Shown: one piece after another, positions 33,801 to 43,296 of the stretch | Layout: each line of letters starts with the position of its first letter | Numbering within the stretch: the stretch's first letter is position 1 | Source of the DNA: Paenibacillus sp. FSL H8-0079 | GTDB lineage: Bacteria; Bacillota; Bacilli; Paenibacillales; Paenibacillaceae | Length of the DNA stretch: 64,000 bases | Reading direction: 5' to 3' | NCBI RefSeq assembly: GCF_037991315.1 | Contig: NZ_CP150300.1 | Span: 3,286,001 to 3,350,000, forward strand | The notes under the pieces: model-generated | What the model was told of the DNA's origin: nothing | Databases searched by the model: none | What the model saw: only the letters and a program-made list of their open reading frames with translations | Program-made: the position numbers and the translations under genes

Positions 33801-34913
33801 ATGTACAAGGTTATTGTCGCGGATGATGAACCGTTTATGCTAGAAGGATGGAGAACCATGATCGACTGGCAAGCTTGTGGGTATGAACTCTGTGGAACAG
33901 CAACGGATGGAGAAGAAGCACTTTCTTTATTCAATGCTGTTGGACCGGATCTTGTGGTCACTGATATTCAAATGCCTGTTATGGATGGTCTGGGTTTGAT
34001 CCATACCTTGCGAGAGGATCTCGCCTACACTTCGAAAATTGTTATTGTTACAGGATACTCCGATTTCAATTATGCCAAGCAAGCCATACGGTATCAGGTC
34101 GATCAATATGTGCTTAAACCTCTTGTCCCCGAGGAAATTCATCAAATTCTTATGGAAATGATTGACCCTCTGGACAAACGTAGAGAAGAGCTTAAACAGC
34201 AGGATGAAGTCATGTTTACAGATGATGCTCATGTAGATCATCTTGATGAACGACGCATAAGCGAAGAATATGATTTAGAGCAAATGATGAATATTTCTAA
34301 AGACATATTGACATTAATTGAAGCGGGGGACACAGAACCGATTGATAATGCCGTGAGTAAATTGCTGCTGATGACTGAGAACGCAGAGGTTTCATTGGAA
34401 TGGATACACCATGTCATCCGATATATCCATGGCGAGCTGCTACGAAAATATGGCAAAAGGGAGGATTGCAGAGAAATATTATGCGAGAAGGAATGGCATG
34501 AGACTGCAAGTTGGTCTTCCGGCACATTGCAAAAGCTGTGTGTTCGGATATCTGAGCAACTATCCCATTCTGATCTGAAAAAGTTGGGTACAGGGGGCCT
34601 TGTTGCGGAAGCAGTCTATGAACTGAAGCAACATTACCGAAGTAAAATTAAATTGCAAGATGTGGCTAATCGCATTCATGTTAATTCTGCCTATCTGGGC
34701 CAGCAGTTCAAGCGGGAGATGGGAGTCAGTTTCAGCGACTATGTGCACCAGCTTCGAGTTGAGGAGGCACGTAAACTTCTGCGACGTACCAACATGAAAA
34801 TCACTGACATTGCATTCAAGCTAGGGTATCATGATGCCGAGTATTTTACTCAAAAATTCAGAGCGCATACGGGGGAGCTTCCATCCGTCTATAAAAACAA
34901 AAACCAAGGGTGA
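33801..34913 (+). CDS. Response regulator with AraC output, YesN type (first of two)
   Basis: A 370-aa regulator. Receiver 1-125 with DDE acidic cluster, phospho-acceptor Asp55 in VTDIQMPV and Lys in YVLKPL; AraC domain about 265-370 (IKLQDVANRIHVNSAYLGQQ, then IAFKLGYHDAEYFTQKF). The linker is shorter than in the second regulator at 36716. ATG 33801 has AGGTGAGG 4 nt upstream. The kinase gene starts 5 bp after its stop. It is the leading candidate to bind the tandem dyads in its own promoter (autoregulation; inference). Confidence 0.93.
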   Translation: MYKVIVADDEPFMLEGWRTMIDWQACGYELCGTATDGEEALSLFNAVGPDLVVTDIQMPVMDGLGLIHTLREDLAYTSKIVIVTGYSDFNYAKQAIRYQVDQYVLKPLVPEEIHQILMEMIDPLDKRREELKQQDEVMFTDDAHVDHLDERRISEEYDLEQMMNISKDILTLIEAGDTEPIDNAVSKLLLMTENAEVSLEWIHHVIRYIHGELLRKYGKREDCREILCEKEWHETASWSSGTLQKLCVRISEQLSHSDLKKLGTGGLVAEAVYELKQHYRSKIKLQDVANRIHVNSAYLGQQFKREMGVSFSDYVHQLRVEEARKLLRRTNMKITDIAFKLGYHDAEYFTQKFRAHTGELPSVYKNKNQG

Positions 34914-34917
34914 TCAC

Positions 34918-36702
34918 ATGCGCCATAAATTCTGGATGTTCCGTAACGTTAATGATATTCCTCTCCGATCCAAATTTCTGCTTATTTATGTACTTAGCAT
35001 CCTCCTTCCGGTAATAACGATTAATATCTTCTTCTATCAACGAACCTCTGCTGACATCAAGATTCGAGAACAGGAAAATCTGCGAAAATCTATCGACAGG
35101 GCTGCCGGGGAACTGCTGGGCATGATTGATGAGAGCGTAGCTCTGAGCCGAATCATCGCAGCAGACGATTCACTCTATGAGCTACTTGATCGAACTTATC
35201 GTTCCCCTGTGGATTATTACAACGAGTACCATGCATTTCTGCGAGATAAATTAACACGTTATATGTCGGCCAATATTTTGGAGGTGCGCATCTATACCAA
35301 GAACGATACCATTCAGACCGGCAGCCATTATATCGTGATGAATGACAAGAATATTCTTCCCGGATTAAAACAGCTGAAATCTACCAGCGGCGGCATTCTG
35401 GTCGTGGACTATATTGAACCATCCGGATTTAACGCCGGAAGAAGGATCAGTGTGATTGGCAAAATGGATACCTATACCTCGTATGCGAATTATGCGAAGT
35501 ATTCCAAGATTGATCTGGAAGTTAGCCGGATATATAGCATTTTAAATCGTGAATCAGACAGTCTTCAGCTGCGCCTGGTGGACAGCAACAATCGTACTGT
35601 CGTTTCAAGCGGAGAGTTCGGTGACTCCGACTTGTCCCAAACTATTGACGACGATTCGATAACCAAGGCAAGTGGAAATTCTGCTTATGCACTCGAAAAA
35701 TCGTTGGGTAATCTAGCCTACCTGAAGGGCTGGAAGTTGATTGGAGTTGCCGATACGCGTCACCTTGACCATTTGCTGCAAGAAGCCCGTAATTCAATTC
35801 TGGGGTTACTCGCCATAAGCATCGTGGTTCCGTCTGTGTTAATCTACATTATTTTGCGTTCCTACCACTACCGGATACGCAAGCTCTCCAGACATATGGA
35901 GAAGGTTCGCAATGAACGTTTCGACCTGATTGAAATTCAGGAGGGCCGCGACGAAATTGGCGGACTTATTCGTACGTTCAACATCATGATTGGTAAAATC
36001 CATACGCTAATCAATGATGTGTATAAACTGGAAATCCGTCAAAAAGATTTGGAACTGGATCAGGTGAGGACCGAATTGTCCATGCTCCAAAGTCAGATGA
36101 ATCCGCATTTCTTGTTTAACACATTGAATGCGCTGCTGGTCGTTAGTACGAAGAATGGATACACGGAAGTCATTGAGATTATTAAAAGTCTGTCCAAGCT
36201 GATGAGACAACTGCTCAGTCATTCTGACAATCTGATTCCGTTGCAAGAAGAGCTTCAATTTACGAACCTGTACCTCCAGATTGAGAAGTTTCGCTTTGGA
36301 GAACTGTTTGATTACACCTTCGAGGTTGATCCTGATGCAGCTTCGTTGCTCATTCCCCGCATGAGTATTCAACCTCTTGTCGAAAATGCATGCAAACACG
36401 GATTGCAAGCGCGCAAAGATGGAAGACAGATCAAGGTGACGGCGAGACAAAACGCTTCTGAGTTGGTTATTCAGGTGATCGATAATGGAATCGGTATGGA
36501 TGCGGTGAGACTAAGCGAGCTCCTGAGAGATATTCGTTCTGAAAGACCCGGAAATGGCGAGCATGTAGGACTTCGAAATGTATATCGTCGATTGGAACTC
36601 TTTTATGAAGGGAATGCGATCTTCGATCTAAGCAGTGTACCGGGTAAAGAGACCATCGCGGGATACCGCATCCCGATCTCCAGACTGCAACAGAAGAAAT
36701 AG
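34918..36702 (+). CDS. Sensor histidine kinase, YesM type
   Basis: A 594-aa kinase. TM1 near 20-38 and TM2 near 298-316 flank an extracytoplasmic sensor of about 260 residues. A HAMP linker follows, then the phospho-acceptor His in QMNPHFLFNTLN, the N-box IQPLVENACKHGL and a G-box DNGIGMD. ATG 34918 fits AAGGGTGATC, which overlaps the stop of the regulator gene. It stands between two regulator genes and so may phosphorylate both. Confidence 0.94.
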   Translation: MRHKFWMFRNVNDIPLRSKFLLIYVLSILLPVITINIFFYQRTSADIKIREQENLRKSIDRAAGELLGMIDESVALSRIIAADDSLYELLDRTYRSPVDYYNEYHAFLRDKLTRYMSANILEVRIYTKNDTIQTGSHYIVMNDKNILPGLKQLKSTSGGILVVDYIEPSGFNAGRRISVIGKMDTYTSYANYAKYSKIDLEVSRIYSILNRESDSLQLRLVDSNNRTVVSSGEFGDSDLSQTIDDDSITKASGNSAYALEKSLGNLAYLKGWKLIGVADTRHLDHLLQEARNSILGLLAISIVVPSVLIYIILRSYHYRIRKLSRHMEKVRNERFDLIEIQEGRDEIGGLIRTFNIMIGKIHTLINDVYKLEIRQKDLELDQVRTELSMLQSQMNPHFLFNTLNALLVVSTKNGYTEVIEIIKSLSKLMRQLLSHSDNLIPLQEELQFTNLYLQIEKFRFGELFDYTFEVDPDAASLLIPRMSIQPLVENACKHGLQARKDGRQIKVTARQNASELVIQVIDNGIGMDAVRLSELLRDIRSERPGNGEHVGLRNVYRRLELFYEGNAIFDLSSVPGKETIAGYRIPISRLQQKK

Positions 36703-36715
36703 GAGGTAAACTCTC

Positions 36716-38257
36716 ATGTATAAAGTGCTGTTAGTCGATGATGAACCGTATGCCATTGAAGGGTTACAGCTTCTGATCAACTGGGAAAAGCATGGTTTTG
36801 AGATCAGAGGTGTATGTGCCAACGGGGAGGAAGCCATCCACATGATGCAACAAGACCGACCTGATCTCGTGGTGACAGATATTCGTATGCCTGTCATGAA
36901 TGGGCTGGAGCTGGTCGAAGAAGCACGACGTTTGGAACATGAATCCGTGCTGTTTGTCATCACGAGTGGATACAGTGACTTTAATTATGCCAGACAAGCT
37001 ATTCGATTAGGTGTTTCCAACTATTTAACCAAGCCGGTTGACAGTACAGAAGCAGAGGAGATGTTGGAACGCCTCCGTCTACAGTTGCAGGAACGTGAAA
37101 AGAAGGAGCGTATTCGGGAACATGCAAAGGTGCAAAAGATCAAAGCATTTATGTCCACACTGATCAGGGATAAACAAAATATATCGGAGCAGGAGATCTC
37201 TGAGATCGTTCCTCATTTAAATAAGTCCCATTGGACTTATCTGCGGGTTACTTTACAGGGAGATATTCAGGAGGCCTGTTCAGTTGCGGAACAAACGGCT
37301 GAAGGAACAACCTGTTGTTATGTAATAGACAAAACAAGAGACTCATTAGGACTTGTATGGGGGGAGGAGGCTCCTAACAGAACCGGGAGATCTGAAGCAA
37401 TTAAAGCTTTTACCCAGCGCTTATTAATCAACTTGCAAAATAACGGCTGCGAAGATATTCATATCGCTGCCGGATTAACGGTCAGCAATCTGGAACATTT
37501 GTCTGAATCCTTTTACTCCGCACAGGAAGTTGGGCGTTATTTGTTTTTTAATCAAGAGTGTCTTTTGTTTGCCGAAGATATCGAGCTGCAGAAGTGGCAG
37601 TTTGATCCGGAAACCATGTCAGAGGTTGATCGTATTACCGATCTGCTTGAGAACGGATCAGTAGATGAACTCTCAAGATCCATTCGTGATGTCTTTGAAC
37701 TGTTACTGCAGATGAAGGCTGCGCCAGAGATTGTACATATTTTCTGCACACACATTATGTTCCGCGGACTATCCCTATGTAAGGAATTGGGAGGAGAGCC
37801 TAATGTACTGATGAACGAATCAGCGAGCCGCATTCTGGAGAAGAGCCATCGGAATATAGAAGAGGTTGCTAGCAATCTGGAACATTTCTGTTTGCAGTGC
37901 AAATCGGAACTGTTTATTCTCCGTGAGAGGCAAGTTGGGGGCATTCAGGCCAAGGTAGCTGAATATGTGCAGATGAATTACAGGGATACCTTTACGATCC
38001 AGGAGCTCGCAGAACGATTCTACATGAATCCGGTCCACTTAGGTCAATCCTTCTTGCGCAAGTACGGCAAGGGCGTAATAGAGGTGGTGCATGACCTGCG
38101 AATGGAAGAAGCGAGGCGTCTGCTTCAGGAGACGAATCAGACATCGAGTGCGATTGCAGAACAGGTAGGGTATCGCAGTTACCAACATTTTCTCAGACAC
38201 TTTGAAAAACGAACAGCCATGAAACCTTTGGAATACAGGCAAAAATTCGCGACGTGA
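36716..38257 (+). CDS. Response regulator with AraC output, YesN type (second)
   Basis: A 513-aa regulator. Receiver 1-125 with Asp55 in VTDIRMPV and Lys in YLTKPV; a long middle domain (about 130-400); AraC domain about 410-513 (FTIQELAERFYMNPVHLGQS, then IAEQVGYRSYQHFLRHF). ATG 36716 follows AGGAGG. It likely controls the lipoprotein/permease genes just downstream, as in other YesN-LplABC clusters of Paenibacillus. Confidence 0.93.
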   Translation: MYKVLLVDDEPYAIEGLQLLINWEKHGFEIRGVCANGEEAIHMMQQDRPDLVVTDIRMPVMNGLELVEEARRLEHESVLFVITSGYSDFNYARQAIRLGVSNYLTKPVDSTEAEEMLERLRLQLQEREKKERIREHAKVQKIKAFMSTLIRDKQNISEQEISEIVPHLNKSHWTYLRVTLQGDIQEACSVAEQTAEGTTCCYVIDKTRDSLGLVWGEEAPNRTGRSEAIKAFTQRLLINLQNNGCEDIHIAAGLTVSNLEHLSESFYSAQEVGRYLFFNQECLLFAEDIELQKWQFDPETMSEVDRITDLLENGSVDELSRSIRDVFELLLQMKAAPEIVHIFCTHIMFRGLSLCKELGGEPNVLMNESASRILEKSHRNIEEVASNLEHFCLQCKSELFILRERQVGGIQAKVAEYVQMNYRDTFTIQELAERFYMNPVHLGQSFLRKYGKGVIEVVHDLRMEEARRLLQETNQTSSAIAEQVGYRSYQHFLRHFEKRTAMKPLEYRQKFAT

Positions 38258-38274
38258 TCTGCGCAAGAAAAGAA

Positions 38275-38306
38275 CCCCCTTGAATAAGACCTGCAATTAA
38301 AGGGGG
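38275..38306 (+). other. Stem-loop that can hide an upstream ribosome binding site
   Basis: CCCCCTT (38275-38281) pairs with AAGGGGG (38300-38306), overlapping the GGGGGGAGG site that precedes an in-frame ATG at 38318. Loop 18 nt, no T-run. Confidence 0.5.
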
Positions 38307-38395
38307 GAGGACCTTAAATGTATATATTTTGTAACCGCATACATTTATTCATACTAAAAACAGTAAGACATACCACTTCCAAGGAGGGCAAGTAC

Positions 38396-40051
38396 ATGGG
38401 GGGACTGAAGAAAAAGAAGCTTTGGGGTTCCGTATCACTCGTTCTGGCTTTAAGTTTGGCACTGGCAGGATGCAGTGGTGACAATGAGAAAGCGACTACA
38501 CCGGATGGTAAAGAGGTATTGAACATCTCGGCCTTTATCGGAACGCCAAATCAGGCGCCAGCTAAAGATAACCGAATCTACAAGAAGATCCAGGATGAAC
38601 TCGGCGTCAATCTTGAGATGGAGTTTCTGGTAGGTGATCTTCAACAGAAGCTCGGCGTTATGATTGCCGGGGGTGATTTCCCTGACTTGATCACAGCAGA
38701 CACCAAATTGGTCTCAGCCGGAGCGGTCATTCCGCTGGAAGATCTGATCGAGGAGCACGCACCCAATCTGAAAAAGCATTTCGGTAAAGATTGGAACCGG
38801 ATGAAAGACTCCAGTGACGGACATATTTACTGGTTGCCTAACTATGGTGTGTACACAGGAGAGTTCATTAGTAACTACTATTCTGGCCCTGCCTTCTGGA
38901 TTCAGAAGTCCGTACTGAAGGATGCCGGGTATCCGACTCCTAAAACGCTGGATGAATTCACACAGTTGATCCGTGACTACGCAGCGAAGAATCCGACTAT
39001 TGATGGTCAACCGACGATTGGCTTTACTACACTGGCTTCTGACTGGCGGACGTTCCCATTGCTTAATCCACCAGAGCATCTTACGGGCCATCCCAATGAT
39101 GGCGGTGTAGTTGTAGACGAGAATGGAGTGGCGAGTGTCTTTGCCGACAAGGACATCTCCAAACGGTATTATAAGGAACTGAACACATTGTATAATGATG
39201 GATTGCTGGATAAAGAAGCTTTTGTTCAGAACTACGATCAATACTTGGCCAAAATCTCATCAGGACGTGTGCTTAGTATGTTCGACCAGCACTGGAATTT
39301 CCAAGCCGGCGAAGACCCACTCGTAGCACAGGGGAAAATTGGCCAGACATACGTAGGCTTCCCGCTTGTCTATGATACAAGTATCACAGATCATTATCTG
39401 GATCGTCCGGTCATTAACTTGAACAATGGTTTTGGTATCAGTAAAGATGCCGAAGACCCTGTCGCACTCATCAAATTCCTCGATAAGCTTATGGACGAGA
39501 AGTACCAGAAGCTCCTGTCATGGGGTGAAGAGGGTGTAGATTATCAGGTAAATGAAGAGGGAAGATTCTATCGTACCCCAGAGCAACGGACAGAGCAGGA
39601 AGATCCGGCATGGAGACTGGTTAACAAAGCAGAAGGTTTCTATGCTGCGGCACCGAAGCTGGAAGGAACATTTGAAGATGGCAATGCGATTGGAGCGATC
39701 AACCAACCTGAGGAATTCTATGACAACCTCAAACCGGAAGATAAAGAACTTCTGGACGCATACGGCTTCAAAACATGGAGTGACTTCTTCTCTCCTGCAC
39801 CAGAGAATCCGGTGTACTATCCAGCATGGCAGGTCGATCTGAAAGAAGGCTCTGATGCTGCGGTAGCGAACAAGCAAATGACAGACACTTCCTTGAAATT
39901 CTTGCCTAAAGCGATCATGTCAAAACCGGATGAGTTTGATAACATTTGGACCGAATATGTAGACGCTTACAAGAAGATTAATGTGAAATCGTATGAAGAT
40001 CGAATAAATGAACAATTGAAATGGAGAATCGAGAACTGGTCTGTTAAATAA
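38396..40051 (+). CDS. Extracellular solute-binding lipoprotein (LplA type)
   Basis: A 551-aa sugar-binding lipoprotein: signal with lipobox ALAGC (Cys26), then the LplA-type domain (LGVMIAGGDFPDLI, LEDLIEEHAPNLKK, YWLPNYG). It is followed by two permease genes and preceded by its two-component system. That layout matches Paenibacillus clusters that import xylan-derived aldouronates, although no GH67 glucuronidase gene is in the window. ATG 38396 has AAGGAGGG; an in-frame ATG at 38318 also has a strong site and would add 26 residues. It is a paralogue of the orphan protein at 2299. Confidence 0.93.
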   Translation: MGGLKKKKLWGSVSLVLALSLALAGCSGDNEKATTPDGKEVLNISAFIGTPNQAPAKDNRIYKKIQDELGVNLEMEFLVGDLQQKLGVMIAGGDFPDLITADTKLVSAGAVIPLEDLIEEHAPNLKKHFGKDWNRMKDSSDGHIYWLPNYGVYTGEFISNYYSGPAFWIQKSVLKDAGYPTPKTLDEFTQLIRDYAAKNPTIDGQPTIGFTTLASDWRTFPLLNPPEHLTGHPNDGGVVVDENGVASVFADKDISKRYYKELNTLYNDGLLDKEAFVQNYDQYLAKISSGRVLSMFDQHWNFQAGEDPLVAQGKIGQTYVGFPLVYDTSITDHYLDRPVINLNNGFGISKDAEDPVALIKFLDKLMDEKYQKLLSWGEEGVDYQVNEEGRFYRTPEQRTEQEDPAWRLVNKAEGFYAAAPKLEGTFEDGNAIGAINQPEEFYDNLKPEDKELLDAYGFKTWSDFFSPAPENPVYYPAWQVDLKEGSDAAVANKQMTDTSLKFLPKAIMSKPDEFDNIWTEYVDAYKKINVKSYEDRINEQLKWRIENWSVK

Positions 40052-40063
40052 AAAAATGCGGCA

Positions 40064-40126
40064 ATGATTCTCTCGGAAGGTATCAACCAAAGGATTACTC
40101 AGGCGAGTGCCTTCCGAGGACATCAT
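40064..40126 (+). repeat. Large intercistronic stem-loop between binding protein and permease genes
   Basis: ATGAT-tct-CTCGGAAGG (40064-40080) pairs with CCTTCCGAG-gac-ATCAT (40110-40126) around an internal loop; terminal loop 29 nt; no T-run. It probably protects the upstream lipoprotein mRNA from decay. Confidence 0.72.
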
Positions 40127-40163
40127 GCTTAAAGTCGCTGCAAGCCAATAGGAGGAGTGAAAG

Positions 40164-41129
40164 ATGGCGAACACGCCTGGAGCCATACCAGAGCAAACCA
40201 CCCGTACAGTCGTTCCCAAAGCACCACTGTTAAAACGAATGCGTGGACAAAGACAACTCATGTTCATGTCATTGCCCATCGTTGCGTACATTCTCGTATT
40301 CTCGTATTATCCCATTTGGGGCTGGGTTATGGCCTTTCAGAATTACAGTCCTGCGAAGAGTTTCACGCAGCAGGAATGGGTCGGGCTCAAACACTTTAAG
40401 TTTTTGCTAACAGACGATGCATTTCTTAACGTGCTTCGTAATACCATTGCGATGAGCGTCATCAATATGGTGCTCGGATTTGCGACAGCAATTATATTTG
40501 CCATTTTACTTAATGAGATCAAACATAAGTTATATAAACGAACCATTCAAACGATATCGTATTTGCCTCACTTTCTCTCATGGATCATTGTGACAGGCAT
40601 CGTGGCAAGCTCCTTGTCTGTAGACGGCGGGATTGTCAATGTGGTGCTCATGAAGCTGCATATCATTCAAGAACCTATCATGTGGCTTAGCGTTCCGGAA
40701 TACTTCTGGGGCATTGTAGGCGCATCCCATGTATGGAAAGAAGTTGGCTGGAATGCCATTATTTATTTGGCGGCCATCACGTCTATCGATCCATCCCTCT
40801 ATGAAGCGGCAGAGATTGATGGTGCGAACCGATATAAGAAAATGCTGTATGTGACCTTACCCGGAATCAAATCCATTGTTATCATCTTGCTGATCATGAA
40901 TATGGGCTGGATTTTGGAAGCTGGATTCGAAGTTCAGTATCTGTTGGGTAATGGTGTGGTTGTGGACTGGTCACAGACGATAGATATATTTGTCCTGAAA
41001 TACGGACTACAGATCGGGAACTATTCTTTGGCTACTGCGGCAGGTATCTTCAAAACAGTAGTTAGTATCACGCTGATCTTTGCGGCGAATTCAATTTCCA
41101 AACGACTCGGGGAAGACCGATTAATATAA
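40164..41129 (+). CDS. Carbohydrate ABC transporter permease (LplB type)
   Basis: A 321-aa permease. The opening MSLPIVAYILVFSYYPIWGW and EAA loop EAAEIDGANRYKKMLYVTLPG are typical of LplB proteins. ATG 40164 follows AGGAG. It pairs with the gene at 41142 and receives substrate from the lipoprotein at 38396. No ATPase gene follows. Confidence 0.94.
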   Translation: MANTPGAIPEQTTRTVVPKAPLLKRMRGQRQLMFMSLPIVAYILVFSYYPIWGWVMAFQNYSPAKSFTQQEWVGLKHFKFLLTDDAFLNVLRNTIAMSVINMVLGFATAIIFAILLNEIKHKLYKRTIQTISYLPHFLSWIIVTGIVASSLSVDGGIVNVVLMKLHIIQEPIMWLSVPEYFWGIVGASHVWKEVGWNAIIYLAAITSIDPSLYEAAEIDGANRYKKMLYVTLPGIKSIVIILLIMNMGWILEAGFEVQYLLGNGVVVDWSQTIDIFVLKYGLQIGNYSLATAAGIFKTVVSITLIFAANSISKRLGEDRLI

Positions 41130-41141
41130 GGGGGACTAGAG

Positions 41142-42044
41142 ATGGGAATCAATAAATCTCGGCTTGAACCGATTGTCTTCCATACGTTAAATGGTATACT
41201 GATGATCGCAATCGCGATTGTTACCCTGTATCCGTTTGTGAATACACTCGCCGTATCGTTCAATGCTGGTAATGACACCATCCGGGGTGGGATATATCTG
41301 TGGCCTCGGGTATGGACAGATCAAAACTACAGAGCAGTATTTGCAGGAGGGACCATCTTCAGCGCCTTTGGCATCTCGGTGGCGAGAACGGTTTTAGGAA
41401 CAGTCTTAAGTCTGTTTCTGACCTCCATGCTAGCATACACACTAAGTCGGAAAGATTATATATTACGTAAACCAATCACCATCTTCGTTGTACTTACGAT
41501 GTATTTCAGTGCAGGACTTATTCCAACGTATTTCTTGATGAAAGATTTACATTTGTTAAACAACTTCCTGGTGTACATTATTCCTGGACTGATCAGTGCC
41601 TTCAATATGATTGTTATTCGGACCTATATCCAGACCCTACCCGAGGGACTGATCGAATCAGCCAAAATTGATGGTGCTGGAGATTTCAGAACATTCATAT
41701 CCATTATTCTACCGCTGTGCCAACCAGTTCTGGCTACTGTTGCACTGTTTATTGCAGTCGGTCAATGGAACTCTTGGTTTGATACGTTTCTGTATGCATC
41801 TTCCAAGCAAAATCTGAGCACGCTGCAATATGAGTTGATGAAATTACTTTCTTCTTCCATGAACTCCAACAGTAGTGCAGCTGTTGCCAATGGTGCAGAT
41901 CTCGGCGCTGCGCGTAACATGGTCACACCCGTATCTATCCGGGCTGCGATTACGATTGTAGCTGCATTGCCAATCTTGGTCGTATATCCATTTTTACAAA
42001 AGTATTTTGTTCATGGCTTGCAGCTTGGCGGGGTAAAAGAGTAA
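41142..42044 (+). CDS. Carbohydrate ABC transporter permease (LplC/YtcP type)
   Basis: A 300-aa permease with EAA loop ESAKIDGAGDFRTFISIILP and the YtcP-type C terminus (PVSIRAAITIVAALPILVVYP, then KYFVHGLQLGGVKE). It starts 12 bp after LplB and is the last gene before a strong terminator. Confidence 0.94.
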   Translation: MGINKSRLEPIVFHTLNGILMIAIAIVTLYPFVNTLAVSFNAGNDTIRGGIYLWPRVWTDQNYRAVFAGGTIFSAFGISVARTVLGTVLSLFLTSMLAYTLSRKDYILRKPITIFVVLTMYFSAGLIPTYFLMKDLHLLNNFLVYIIPGLISAFNMIVIRTYIQTLPEGLIESAKIDGAGDFRTFISIILPLCQPVLATVALFIAVGQWNSWFDTFLYASSKQNLSTLQYELMKLLSSSMNSNSSAAVANGADLGAARNMVTPVSIRAAITIVAALPILVVYPFLQKYFVHGLQLGGVKE

Positions 42045-42072
42045 ACTTAGAGGCAGTTGCAAATAACTGATC

Positions 42073-42103
42073 AAAAACGGTCACGATGGTGACCGTTTTT
42101 TTT
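42073..42103 (+). terminator. Terminator of the importer operon
   Basis: A perfect 12-bp stem (AAAAACGGTCAC/GTGACCGTTTTT) with a GATG loop and a run of eight T. Confidence 0.93.
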
Positions 42104-42169
42104 ATGTTTTTCAAGCTGTAGAGCATGCCATATCCATTGTACACGAATCTAATCTATTCAATAATGTTG

Positions 42170-42197
42170 TTGACAATTAATTTAAACTTACTATAAT
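42170..42197 (+). promoter_or_regulatory. Near-consensus sigma-A promoter of the CheY-CheC-GGDEF operon
   Basis: Both hexamers are perfect, TTGACA (42170-42175) and TATAAT (42192-42197), with a 16-bp spacer in an AT-rich stretch. The start codon is 100 bp further on, leaving a leader of about 90 nt. It should be strong and not need an activator. Confidence 0.85.
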
Positions 42198-42296
42198 TTA
42201 TATTTTAATTGATTCACCAGTCAGTCTCTCAAGAACTGTGAAAAGCGCCTGACAATCCCGAACTCTTACCATTTTATTGAGGAGATTGAAGAGAAA

Positions 42297-42671
42297 ATGA
42301 AAGTATTAATTGTGGAAGACTCCATATTCGTACAGAAATTGCTTCGAAAGCTGATTGTTGATCATATTCCAGAATGCGAGATTCAGATTGCTAGCAATGG
42401 AGAGCAAGGATATAACCTATTTCAGGAGTTCCGACCTGATTTTATAACGACAGACCTGCTGATGCCTGGCTTGAACGGACAAGAAATGCTGCGAATGATC
42501 CGGGAAACGGATAACAAAGTCAAGATTATTATCTTATCTGCAGATATTCAGAAGACGACTCGGGATGAAGTAGAGAATCTGGGGATCTCCGGATTTTTGA
42601 ATAAACCGTTAACAGCGGAAAAAGCAACTACATTAATTCAAATGATTCGGACGGCCTATTATGCTGAATGA
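42297..42671 (+). CDS. Single-domain response regulator (CheY-like)
   Basis: A 124-aa stand-alone receiver. Acidic cluster in VEDS, phospho-acceptor Asp53 in TTDLLMPG, Ser/Thr in IILSAD and Lys in FLNKPL are all present. It is the first gene of a three-gene set with a CheC-type phosphatase and a GGDEF enzyme. The CheC-like neighbour probably dephosphorylates it; the kinase is not encoded here. ATG 42297 follows GAGGAGATTGAAGAG. Confidence 0.94.
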   Translation: MKVLIVEDSIFVQKLLRKLIVDHIPECEIQIASNGEQGYNLFQEFRPDFITTDLLMPGLNGQEMLRMIRETDNKVKIIILSADIQKTTRDEVENLGISGFLNKPLTAEKATTLIQMIRTAYYAE

Positions 42672-43296
42672 TATGCAGAAGGATCTGCTTACCGAACTTG
42701 TGAACGTTTACGTGGGACAAGCGGCTAACATGTTGTCAGAGATTGTAGACAAACGTATCGTTTTGAATATTCCGGAAGTGGAACTGATCTCTATATCAGA
42801 TGTTGATCCTGGAGATCGAAGATACAACATTTTCTTCAGTGAAGGTCACCTGTTCAGGTCGTCTTTACAGTTTGGCTACGAATTTCAGGGAAAAGCATTT
42901 CTGATGTTTCCTGTTGAGCAGGCTAAAGTGTTGGCCAATATCTGCCTTGGAGAACTGGGTGAGACCATTATACCGGATGATCCGAGCTTGATGGATACCG
43001 ATCTGGACGTGCTAAAAGAAGTTAGTAATGTGCTGCTTAATGCCATTATTGGAGAATTCGGAAATTTCCTGGAGATCAAACTGGAATATGTACTGCCTGA
43101 TATTGAGCTAATCTATGTTACCAATTCAGATCAACAAATACTGTTGCAGAATGAAGTGTATGTGCTGGTGCTGCACACATCGTTTTTACTTGCCGATACC
43201 GATGTGACAGGCATTATTGTTATAGCGCTAAGTATGAACTCCATATCGAGCCTGTTGGCCAAAATGGACGCTTTGCTGGAGGCAGACCATGGGTAA
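42661..43296 (+). CDS. CheC-like receiver phosphatase
   Basis: A 211-aa protein of the CheC/CheX/FliY class. It has two complete catalytic signatures of the D/S-x3-E-x2-N type, DLLTELVN (near 8-15) and DVLKEVSN (near 118-125), so both active sites look intact. Its start overlaps the CheY-like gene by 11 bp and its end overlaps the GGDEF gene by 8 bp, implying coupled translation. No other chemotaxis gene (CheA, CheW, CheD, MCP) is nearby. Confidence 0.92.
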   Translation: MLNDMQKDLLTELVNVYVGQAANMLSEIVDKRIVLNIPEVELISISDVDPGDRRYNIFFSEGHLFRSSLQFGYEFQGKAFLMFPVEQAKVLANICLGELGETIIPDDPSLMDTDLDVLKEVSNVLLNAIIGEFGNFLEIKLEYVLPDIELIYVTNSDQQILLQNEVYVLVLHTSFLLADTDVTGIIVIALSMNSISSLLAKMDALLEADHG

